From Methanomicrobiales archaeon (lineage in GTDB: Archaea > Halobacteriota > Methanomicrobia > Methanomicrobiales > Methanoculleaceae), in NCBI GenBank assembly GCA_012521035.1, contig JAAYND010000236.1:1-5573 (forward strand): a stretch of DNA of 5,573 nt. Reading direction: 5' to 3'. The notes beneath the pieces were generated by a model that was not told where the DNA came from, did no database searches, and saw only the letters and a list, made by a program, of their open reading frames with translations. The position numbers were made by a program, and so were the translations under genes. Shown here one piece after another: positions 1 through 5,242 of the stretch. Every line of letters starts with the position of its first letter. The stretch's first letter is position 1.

Positions 1-572
1 CATCGAGCATCGAGGACGTGGCACGGGCCATCGATCAGGAGGACGCTGCCCGACTCCTGGACAGGATCCTGGCTGCACGCCGGATCTACGTGGCCGGCGC
101 AGGGCGCTCGGGTCTGGTCGCACGGGCATTTGCCCAGCGCCTGATGCACCTCGGGTTTGAGAGCTACGTCATCGGCGAGACCATCACACCCGCGTTCGGG
201 CCGGAAGATGTATTCATTGCGTTTTCGGGCTCAGGAGAGACCAGATCTGTCGTGGACGCCTGTGAGACCGCACGGGATATCGGTGGGGCGATCTGCCTCA
301 TCACATCGACGCCAGACTCACCCATCGGGCAGATGGCAGACTGTATCATCGAGATAGGGACGTATCACCTCACGAGCACAGATATACCGAGTGATTTTGA
401 GATCCGCCAGCTCACGGGACAGTACCGGTCGGTCTCCCAGTCCTTCGCCCCCCTCGGGACGCTCTTTGAGACCGCAGCACTGGTCTTTTCTGACGCGATC
501 ATATCCGCCCTGATGGAATTGCGACATTGCACCATCGAAGAACTCCAGGATCGCCTGGCGAATGTTCAGTGA
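1..572 (+). CDS. hxlB: 6-phospho-3-hexuloisomerase (HxlB/PHI), 5' end cut off by window edge
   Basis: SIS-domain sugar-phosphate isomerase that interconverts 3-hexulose 6-phosphate and fructose 6-phosphate. In methanogens lacking the oxidative pentose phosphate route it is known to work with hexulose-phosphate synthase to make ribulose 5-phosphate. The family signatures are visible: VAGAGRSG with RLMHLGF just after it (nt about 90-155), GETITP (about 174-191), SGSGET (225-242) and PLGTLFE (about 453-473). The last two motifs belong to the phosphosugar-binding and active-site regions of SIS isomerases. A GTG at 18 could be a start, but the frame stays open to the window edge and reads S-S-I-E-D before it. 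Known homologues carry roughly 20 more N-terminal residues, so the true start probably lies upstream. The stop is TGA at 570-572. The segment between the SGSGET and PLGTLFE motifs is longer than in the short Methanocaldococcus homologue as I remember it, a common variant. The cytosolic function is confidently assigned; the start is not visible. Confidence 0.92.
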   Translation, partial: SSIEDVARAIDQEDAARLLDRILAARRIYVAGAGRSGLVARAFAQRLMHLGFESYVIGETITPAFGPEDVFIAFSGSGETRSVVDACETARDIGGAICLITSTPDSPIGQMADCIIEIGTYHLTSTDIPSDFEIRQLTGQYRSVSQSFAPLGTLFETAALVFSDAIISALMELRHCTIEELQDRLANVQ

Positions 573-601
573 AGATCGGATAGGAATCTCAATTTATACC
601 A

Positions 602-606
602 TTTTT
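602..606 (+). terminator. Possible poly-T terminator of hxlB
   Basis: Five T residues lie 30 bases after the hxlB stop. Archaeal termination often needs only a short T-run without a strong hairpin, and none is obvious here. The run is short, so this is weak support. hxlB transcripts could also read on into por. Confidence 0.25.
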
Positions 607-622
607 CGGCCGGCGATATGGA

Positions 623-634
623 ACCACAGGTGGT
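623..634. repeat. Short inverted repeat ACCAC-AG-GTGGT upstream of the por promoter
   Basis: A perfect 5-base inverted repeat with a 2-base spacer sits about 45 bases upstream of the por TATA box. This geometry would suit a dimeric DNA-binding regulator acting from upstream. It is short enough to occur by chance, and no matching regulator is visible in the window. Confidence 0.25.
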
Positions 635-676
635 GGATGGGCCGGTCTGCCGCTGCACGGACAAAGTGCCGGTGTA

Positions 677-684
677 TTTATATT
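677..684 (+). promoter_or_regulatory. TATA box (box A) of the porCDAB promoter
   Basis: TTTATATT lies in an AT-rich island (675-704) that contrasts sharply with the GC-rich surroundings and is close to the archaeal box A consensus. Initiation about 25 bases downstream of its centre would fall near 705-708. That gives porC a leader of only about 10 bases. No strong purine BRE element precedes it; the bases just upstream are GTGCCGGTGTA. Confidence 0.6.
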
Positions 685-685
685 A

Positions 686-702
686 TTAATCATTAAGATT
701 AA
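686..702. promoter_or_regulatory. Candidate operator: TTAATC-N5-GATTAA between TATA box and start site
   Basis: TTAATC (686-691) and GATTAA (697-702) form a perfect 6-base inverted repeat with a 5-base spacer (ATTAA). It lies just downstream of the TATA box and just before the predicted transcription start. Archaeal repressors commonly bind here to block RNA polymerase recruitment. The site is AT-only apart from one C and one G, so chance symmetry is possible. The regulator is unknown. Confidence 0.35.
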
Positions 703-716
703 AACGGGGTTTTTGT

Positions 717-1262
717 TTGAGAGAGTTACGAATTCATGGGAGGGGTGGTCAGGGCTCCGTGACCGCCGCCGAGCTCATTGCTTTCGCAGCATTTGAGGGG
801 GGCGTGTATGCCCAGGCGTTCCCTGCCTTCGGCGTGGAACGGCGGGGCGCCCCGGTGCAGGCGTTCGTCCGCTTCAGCGACGAGAAGATCCGCTTGCGAA
901 GCCAGATCTACGAACCGGACTACATCATCGTGCAGGACTCGACCCTGGTCGGTGATGTCGATGTCTTCAAGGGCATGAAGGCGGGTGGCATCGCCATCGT
1001 CAACACCGAGAAGGCGGACTTTGACTCCAACGTCCCCGAGGGTGTGAAGGTCTATATCGTCGATGCGACCACCATCGCGCTCGAGGAACTGGGCGTGCCC
1101 ATCACCAATACAACCCTGATGGGCGCTTTTGCCGCAGCTACAGGCGAGATCAAACTCGAATCCCTGGAGCACGCGCTACGGAACCGGTTCTCGGGGAGCA
1201 TGGCCGATAAAAACGTCAACGCAGCAAAGCGCGCGTATAACCTGATCGGGGGTGCCGCATAA
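717..1262 (+). CDS. porC: Pyruvate synthase (pyruvate:ferredoxin oxidoreductase) gamma subunit PorC
   Basis: Gamma subunit of the four-subunit archaeal pyruvate synthase, which reversibly joins acetyl-CoA and CO2 to pyruvate using reduced ferredoxin in the cytoplasm. In multidomain enzymes this domain takes part in CoA binding. The 181-residue length is normal. The N-terminal GRGGQG (residues 8-13) followed by VTAAEL, and the FPAFGVERRGAP block (35-46), are diagnostic of the family. The start is TTG at 717. An in-frame stop at 687-689 with no ATG or GTG between limits the choice, and family members begin just before the same RxHGRGGQG motif. Only a weak GGGG (706-709) precedes it, and the promoter position predicts a very short leader, so initiation may be close to leaderless. 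It is the first gene of the por operon and its TAA shares one base with the porD ATG. Some annotations call this subunit porG. Confidence 0.95.
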   Translation: MRELRIHGRGGQGSVTAAELIAFAAFEGGVYAQAFPAFGVERRGAPVQAFVRFSDEKIRLRSQIYEPDYIIVQDSTLVGDVDVFKGMKAGGIAIVNTEKADFDSNVPEGVKVYIVDATTIALEELGVPITNTTLMGAFAAATGEIKLESLEHALRNRFSGSMADKNVNAAKRAYNLIGGAA

Positions 1263-1522
1263 TGGCGCTCGGAGTCGGTTGTGCCGCACCGCCGGGGAAG
1301 GCGCGTGACAATAAGACGGGATCGTGGCGGGTCTTCAGGCCGGTCTTTGACCCTGAGACGTGTAACCGGTGTGGCATGTGCGCCCTGGTGTGCCCCGAGG
1401 GTTGCGTCCACGAGAACGAGGAAGGGATGTTTGAACCCGATCTCGACTACTGCAAGGGATGCGGTCTGTGTGAAGAGGTCTGCCCGAAGAAATCGATCCG
1501 GATGGAGAAGGAGGAGAAATAA
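1262..1522 (+). CDS. porD: Pyruvate synthase delta subunit PorD, 2[4Fe-4S] ferredoxin-like
   Basis: Small electron-transfer subunit of pyruvate synthase, 86 residues, the usual size. It carries two CxxCxxCxxxCP clusters: Cys34, 37, 40, 44 and Cys64, 67, 70, 74, each followed by Pro. Together they should hold two [4Fe-4S] centres that pass electrons between the beta-subunit cluster and external ferredoxin. The N-terminal stretch with NKTGSWR (17-23) and RPVFD (26-30) is typical of PorD rather than a free ferredoxin. An additional Cys48 follows the first motif, and Cys7 lies in the N-terminal extension; neither is needed for the clusters. The start codon overlaps the porC stop in TAATG, with GGGGGTG (1248-1254) as ribosome binding site. 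The stop overlaps porA the same way. Confidence 0.96.
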   Translation: MALGVGCAAPPGKARDNKTGSWRVFRPVFDPETCNRCGMCALVCPEGCVHENEEGMFEPDLDYCKGCGLCEEVCPKKSIRMEKEEK

Positions 1523-2676
1523 TGATGGAGATAATGGAAGGGTCACACGCGGTGGCCGAGATCGTGAAACGCTGCCGTCCGCAGGTGGTCTCTGCCTACC
1601 CGATCACGCCGCAGACCCATATCGTCGAGGATCTCGCCCAGATGGTGGCGAGCTGTGAACTCGATGCCGAGTACATAACGGTCGAGAGCGAGTTCTCCGC
1701 CCTCTCCGCCTGCCTCGGCGCGAGCGCGGCAGGCTCCCGGGTCTACTCAGCGACGACCTCCCAGGGTCTCATCCTTATGGCTGAGGTCTGTTTCAACGCA
1801 GCGGGGATGCGCCTGCCGATCGTTATGACGATCGCAAACCGCTCTCTCGGCGCGCCGCTCTCGATCTGGAACGACCAGCAGGACACGATAGCCCTGCGAG
1901 ACTCCGGGTGGTTGCAGTTCTACGCGGAGGATAACCAGGAGATCGCCGATCTCCACATGATCGCCTACAAGGTCTGCGAGGACCATGACATCCTCCTGCC
2001 GGCGTTCGTCTGCTTCGACGGGTTCATCCTCACTCACACCTACGAACCGGTGGACCTTCCCTCGCAGGAGGAGGTGGATGCCTACCTGCCCGCCTTCACA
2101 CCCTACCACCGGCTGGATGCTGCAAAGCCGCTGAGCATGGGAATGTATGCGACTCCCGATTACTACATGGAGTTCCGCTACGAGATCGACCGTGCGATGT
2201 ACCGCGCCAGAGATGCCTTCATCAAGGCCGGGCGCGAGTTCGGCGAGCAGTTCGGGAGAGACTACTCGGGCCTCGTAGAGGGATACCGGCTCGATGATGC
2301 CGACGTCGCGCTCATCGCCATGGGCTCTATATGCGGCACGGTGAAGGATGCCGTCGACGAGATGCGCGACGCCGGCAAGAAGGTGGGGCTCCTGAAGATA
2401 CGGACCTACAGGCCGTTCCCGGGCCCTGAGATCGTTGAGGCTCTCAAGGGCGTCTCGACGGTCGCGGTGCTCGACAAGAACATATCGCTTGGAAACGGTG
2501 GAGCGGTCGGCACCGAGGTGAAATCAGCGCTCTATGGAACCGGTATATCCGTCTACGACTACATCATCGCTCTCGGTGGCCGGGATGTGCGCAAACGCGA
2601 CATCGCCGCGGTCGTCGACCTCGCTGAGAAGGGAGAAGGAGATATGTTTTATGGATTACGGACGGAGGTGCTCTGA
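1522..2676 (+). CDS. porA: Pyruvate synthase alpha subunit PorA
   Basis: Alpha subunit, carrying the pyrimidine-binding half of the thiamine diphosphate site and the following domain II. Visible marks are AYPITPQT (residues 25-32, substrate-carboxylate loop), VESEFSA (54-60, holding the glutamate expected to activate the thiamine aminopyrimidine ring), the ATTSQGL block (77-83), RTYRPFP (294-300) and LDKNISLG (317-324) in the C-terminal domain. The 384-residue length is normal. The start is ATG at 1522, immediately followed by a second ATG at 1525. AAGGAGGAG at 1508-1516 serves either one, so the true N-terminus may be one residue shorter. It overlaps porD by one base and abuts porB with no spacer. 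YPITPQT and the neighbouring PorB favour pyruvate over 2-oxoglutarate or branched-chain oxoacids as substrate. Confidence 0.96.
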   Translation: MMEIMEGSHAVAEIVKRCRPQVVSAYPITPQTHIVEDLAQMVASCELDAEYITVESEFSALSACLGASAAGSRVYSATTSQGLILMAEVCFNAAGMRLPIVMTIANRSLGAPLSIWNDQQDTIALRDSGWLQFYAEDNQEIADLHMIAYKVCEDHDILLPAFVCFDGFILTHTYEPVDLPSQEEVDAYLPAFTPYHRLDAAKPLSMGMYATPDYYMEFRYEIDRAMYRARDAFIKAGREFGEQFGRDYSGLVEGYRLDDADVALIAMGSICGTVKDAVDEMRDAGKKVGLLKIRTYRPFPGPEIVEALKGVSTVAVLDKNISLGNGGAVGTEVKSALYGTGISVYDYIIALGGRDVRKRDIAAVVDLAEKGEGDMFYGLRTEVL

Positions 2677-3588
2677 ATGGCTGAAGAAAAGCAGGACGTC
2701 GAGCTCTTCTCGGCAGGACACCGGGCGTGCGGCGGGTGCGGACCGGCGCTTGCGGCTCGCCTCCTCCTGAAAGCGACCGGGAAGAACGTCATCGTCGTCG
2801 CATCGACGGGGTGTATGGAGGTCTTCTCAACGCCCTACCCCGAGACCGCGTGGGAGGTCCCCTGGATCCACTCGCTCTTTGAGAACGCTGCGGCGGTTGC
2901 ATCGGGCATCGAGGCATCGCTGAAGAAGCAGGGGCGGAGCGAGAAGATCGTCTGTATCTGCGGTGACGGCGCCACGTTTGATATCGGGGTACTCTGTATC
3001 AGCGGCGCTTTCGAGCGCGGCCACGATATCACCTACATCTGCTACGACAATGAGGCCTACATGAACACCGGGATCCAGCGATCGGGTGCCACGCCGTATG
3101 GCGCAAGCACCACCACGAGCCCGACCGGGACGTGCGCCCCCGGCGGTAACCCGCTCCCGAAGAAGGATATGCCCGCGATCCTCGCTGCTCACGGCGCACC
3201 GTACGTCGCGACCGCCTCGATCGCCTATCCAAACGACTTCGTGAAGAAGGTCGAGCGGGCGATCAACACCCCCGGCCCCTGCTACATCCAGGTCCACACT
3301 CCCTGTTGCACGGGATGGGGCTTTGAGTCCAGGGACACGATCGCCATATCCAAACTCGCCATCAACACAGGCCTCTGGGTGAACTACGAGATAGTCAACG
3401 GTGTTGTGGAGAAGGCAAAGAAGGTGAGGCGAGTGCCGGTCGAGGAGTACCTCGAGAAACAGAAGCGTTTCCGCCACCTCTTCAGGCCTGCCCGGCAGGA
3501 TGCTGAGATCGCAAAGATCCAGGCGATCGCAGATGCAAACGCGGAAAAGTTCGGGATCGACATCAAACTGAGAAAGCCGGCAGAATAA
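2677..3588 (+). CDS. porB: Pyruvate synthase beta subunit PorB (thiamine diphosphate and [4Fe-4S] binding)
   Basis: Catalytic beta subunit holding the thiamine diphosphate pyrophosphate site and one [4Fe-4S] cluster. CGDGATFD (95-102) through YDNEAYMNTG (123-132) is the Mg-thiamine diphosphate motif. Cluster ligands are expected at Cys18 and Cys21 (ACGGCG), Cys46 (STGCME) and Cys210 in TPCCTGWGF. The last motif has Cys-Cys where I recall Cys-Pro (CPTGW) in many homologues, so Cys211 is an extra cysteine beside the presumed ligand. PWIHSLFENAAAVASG (62-77) is typical of pyruvate-type beta subunits. Length, 303 residues, is normal. The ATG directly follows the porA TGA, with GGAGGTG at 2664-2670 inside the end of porA, a near-perfect match to the archaeal 16S tail. 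It is the last gene of the operon, followed by a terminator-like site. Confidence 0.96.
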   Translation: MAEEKQDVELFSAGHRACGGCGPALAARLLLKATGKNVIVVASTGCMEVFSTPYPETAWEVPWIHSLFENAAAVASGIEASLKKQGRSEKIVCICGDGATFDIGVLCISGAFERGHDITYICYDNEAYMNTGIQRSGATPYGASTTTSPTGTCAPGGNPLPKKDMPAILAAHGAPYVATASIAYPNDFVKKVERAINTPGPCYIQVHTPCCTGWGFESRDTIAISKLAINTGLWVNYEIVNGVVEKAKKVRRVPVEEYLEKQKRFRHLFRPARQDAEIAKIQAIADANAEKFGIDIKLRKPAE

Positions 3589-3592
3589 ACCT

Positions 3593-3630
3593 ATCCCGGC
3601 AGGGTGGGATTTCTACCGCCTCCTTTTTTT
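3593..3630 (+). terminator. Terminator of the por operon
   Basis: ATCCC (3593-3597) and GGGAT (3606-3610) can form a weak 5-base hairpin with an 8-base loop just after the porB stop. A pyrimidine stretch and seven T (3624-3630) follow. The T-run is the more meaningful archaeal termination signal; the hairpin is too far from it to act as a bacterial-type terminator. Confidence 0.55.
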
Positions 3631-3720
3631 GTCTGCACCGGGGGTTTTCGGTGGACACCACATCCAGCGGTTGGTGCGGCCGTTGCCACCCAAAATGACA
3701 TTTCACGACGTCCAGCGATC

Positions 3721-3757
3721 ATAAAGTTTAACTATTGTTACTAATCTACATAATAGT
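3721..3757 (+). promoter_or_regulatory. AT-rich promoter-like patch with inverted repeat
   Basis: An abrupt AT-rich island lies in the gap. It contains ATAAAGTTTAAC, which could serve as a loose BRE plus box A, and ACTATT (3731-3736) pairing with AATAGT (3752-3757) across 15 bases. The layout resembles the por promoter, but the TATA match is poor and no confident gene follows, so orientation and function are uncertain. Read on the minus strand, TTTATGAT (3725-3718) is an alternative box A pointing toward the 3' end of porB. Confidence 0.25.
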
Positions 3758-4029
3758 GTCACCTGGTACGATCATTTCAAAAACACCTTTTACTCGCGGC
3801 TGAGGGGAGGTTAACCAAATAGTACCATGCATCCCGATCTCTTCACTGCCCGCCGCTGCTTCTCCGGCAGCAACGCCATCTTCCAGGTGACAAATACTCT
3901 CAACCGGTCAGGAGCCTGCCATGGGCCTCTCCCGCAGTGTATCACCCTCCAGGAATCCAGATTCGTCTTCCGGGCGCAGGAGATCGTATCTCCAGGAACC
4001 GGGATCCCGCTCCAGTAGACATCATAGGA

Positions 4030-4045
4030 GGTGCCGGCACCCGGC
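4030..4045. repeat. GC-rich palindrome downstream of the LysE-family gene
   Basis: GGTGCCGGCACC (4030-4041) is a perfect 12-base palindrome. It overlaps a second possible hairpin, GCCGG-CAC-CCGGC (4033-4045), and the two cannot form together. It begins about 10 bases past the minus-strand stop, where an RNA 3'-end structure would be expected. No T-run follows on the minus strand, so it may stabilise a transcript end rather than terminate it. Confidence 0.4.
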
Positions 4046-4055
4046 CTTCCCACTC

Positions 4056-4631
4056 TCAGGCCAGTAGAATCGTCACGACGAAGTAGAGCCCGAAGAGCAC
4101 CATGGCAATCCCGCTCACCTGCACCACCCGCTTGTAATGCGGCCCGAGTATGTTTGCCCCCCGCGAGACCATGATCCCGAGGAGACCGAGCCAGGCGATA
4201 TCAGCGCCAATATGCCCGACATAGAACGCGGCAAACGATGGATGGAGCGCGAGGAACCCGACACCGAACGTGAGCCACCAGACCCACCAGTAGGGGTTCC
4301 CGAGCGTGCAAGCCACACCTAAGGCGACCGGCGCCCTCCTCTCTTCACTCACGGCGGCGGCATCGCCGGCACCGAAGAACTGCATTACGCCGAGCGTGAT
4401 GAGGACGCCCGACCCGATGAGCGCGACGACCTCGATATACGGGATGTCGCGCACGCCGAGAGCTATAGCCGCGACCATGGCCGCCTCCGGTATGCCGTGG
4501 CCCGCGATCAGGCCGGCGACGAACGGCCCCGGGCGCCGCGAGCCAAGGCCGAGGACAGCGGCGGTCATGGGACCGGGAGACGCGGCCCCCGTTATCCCGA
4601 TCAGAAACGAGGCCGCGATGATATCGATCAC
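4056..4631 (-). CDS. LysE-family amino-acid exporter-like membrane protein
   Basis: Small integral membrane protein of the LysE/RhtB-type translocator superfamily, whose known bacterial members export lysine, arginine, threonine or homoserine. Numbering from GTG 4631, hydrophobic segments fall near residues 3-28, 36-58, 65-85, 102-124, 132-153 and 168-190, giving six predicted helices and a usual length of 191. The GAASPGPM motif near residues 15-22 in the first helix is the family hallmark; GNPYWWVWW lies in the fourth helix. I chose GTG at 4631 because GGAGGAGG (4647-4640) sits 8 bases before it and GTGA overlaps the upstream stop by four bases. The longer ATG frame from 4649 adds six mostly acidic residues, lacks a ribosome binding site and would itself contain this one. 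The substrate cannot be read from sequence. Position in the thrC cluster suggests threonine or a related amino acid, as inference only. Confidence 0.85.
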   Translation of the reverse strand: MIDIIAASFLIGITGAASPGPMTAAVLGLGSRRPGPFVAGLIAGHGIPEAAMVAAIALGVRDIPYIEVVALIGSGVLITLGVMQFFGAGDAAAVSEERRAPVALGVACTLGNPYWWVWWLTFGVGFLALHPSFAAFYVGHIGADIAWLGLLGIMVSRGANILGPHYKRVVQVSGIAMVLFGLYFVVTILLA

Positions 4632-5242
4632 CGACGATTCCTCCTCCATGAGGCGGCGAAGGGGAGGAGGAGGACGATGGCAATCGCCGCCCAGATGGTG
4701 CCAAACGTCGTGAGCAGGAGCTCGCGCTCCGGTGTGTAGAAACGGACCTCGACGGAGCTCGCCCGTTCCCAGGTGATCTCCAGGGGCTCATCAGGCTCCC
4801 GGGAGATGACAGCACCGCGACTGACCATGCCGAGGAGAGGGTTTTTGACGTCAAGCCCCGGAGGAAGGGTGAGGGATACCGTATACGGTGTATCAAAGAC
4901 CACGACAAAGTGGTTATCCCGCAGGGGGGCGCGGTAGGAGATGGTGTAGTCTCCTTCCGGGAAGGTGATGGCGCCCCTGCCCCGGTCGCGGTACTCGACC
5001 GGGCCTTCAGGGCCGAGCACCTCAATATCCTCGACCTTGAGCGGAACCTGCTCGCCCAGGAATCCCGGGCTCCAGAATGTATACCCGCTCGCCGTGACCT
5101 GGACGGATGCCTCGTAGGCGGCGCCACCCGGGAGCACCCGGAAAGTGGCTTCTTCAGCCGCCACCGGGATGCAGATCAGTATCAGCGCAAGGCAGAGAGC
5201 AAGGAGGGCAGGTCTGCGTCGATCTCGATTGGAGGGTCGCAT
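4628..5242 (-). CDS. Secreted, C-terminally membrane-anchored protein of unknown function
   Basis: Protein of 204 residues with no enzyme motif that I can identify. A basic N-terminus (R6, R8-R10) leads into a hydrophobic segment (about 12-28) ending in VAA-EE, a plausible signal-peptidase site after Ala29; there is no lipobox cysteine. Residues 30-174 look like a beta-rich extracytoplasmic domain with many aromatic and Thr/Val/Pro residues. Residues about 176-197 form a transmembrane helix followed by the basic tail WRRNRR, so the C-terminus should be cytoplasmic. The pattern reminds me of the uncharacterised archaeal DUF5803 group, from memory and unverified. The ATG at 5242 is the only usual start before the signal peptide; the next in-frame candidate, GTG at codon 27, would delete it. 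This start lies 61 bases inside thrC with no clear ribosome binding site. The stop overlaps the LysE-family GTG by four bases. Confidence 0.75.
   Translation of the reverse strand: MRPSNRDRRRPALLALCLALILICIPVAAEEATFRVLPGGAAYEASVQVTASGYTFWSPGFLGEQVPLKVEDIEVLGPEGPVEYRDRGRGAITFPEGDYTISYRAPLRDNHFVVVFDTPYTVSLTLPPGLDVKNPLLGMVSRGAVISREPDEPLEITWERASSVEVRFYTPERELLLTTFGTIWAAIAIVLLLPFAASWRRNRR
4640..4647 (-). promoter_or_regulatory. Ribosome binding site deciding the LysE-family start
   Basis: On the minus strand GGAGGAGG is followed by an 8-base spacer and GTG at 4631-4629. The bases before the alternative ATG at 4649 are pyrimidine-rich on the minus strand (CTCCTCCCC), which argues against that start. 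Confidence 0.6.

Larger units (their letters stand above)
3631..4055. other. Intergenic region between convergent units, no convincing gene
   Basis: This stretch separates the plus-strand por operon from the minus-strand thrC-unknown-lysE cluster. I see no tRNA, rRNA, CRISPR array or recognisable protein. An open frame of 63 codons (3827-4018, plus) has its purine tract (3802-3810) about 16 bases from the ATG, too far for a normal ribosome binding site. An 80-codon minus frame (4053-3811, GTG start) has none, and neither translation resembles a protein I know. Small structures are present: a near-repeat AC(A/G)TCCAGCG(G/A)T at 3660-3671 and 3708-3719, the palindrome GGTTAACC at 3809-3816, TGGTAC (3764-3769) pairing with GTACCA (3822-3827), and AAAAA at 3779-3783 (a T-run on the minus strand). 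A small RNA or decayed gene remains possible. Confidence 0.5.

Noticed and set aside
726..1172. Long minus-strand open frame opposite porC
   Set aside because: It is the antisense shadow of a well-supported gene; GC-rich codon bias keeps the opposite strand open, and the translation matches nothing I recognise.
1281..1658. Plus-strand frame overlapping porD and porA
   Set aside because: Arg-rich out-of-frame read across two established genes.
2827..3477. 216-codon minus-strand open frame opposite porB
   Set aside because: It lies wholly within porB, whose motifs are unmistakable; the antisense protein has no recognisable domain.
3589..3826. tRNA, CRISPR array or insertion-sequence remnant in the gap
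   Set aside because: No cloverleaf-type pairing, no regularly spaced repeats, no terminal inverted repeats with target duplication, and no transposase fragment could be found by eye.
3827..4018. 63-codon plus-strand frame with an upstream purine tract
   Set aside because: The GGGGAGG tract is about 16 bases from the ATG, beyond usual spacing, and the translation is unrecognisable.
3811..4053. 80-codon minus-strand frame (GTG start) directly after the LysE-family stop
   Set aside because: No ribosome binding site, no family resemblance and a composition unlike its neighbours. It is kept only as a possibility within the unexplained gap.
4345..5127. 260-codon minus-strand frame spanning the unknown gene and the LysE-family gene
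   Set aside because: Its Arg/Ser/Pro-rich translation is typical of an out-of-frame read of GC-rich DNA. It conflicts with two genes having clear membrane segments, a signal peptide and coupled start and stop.
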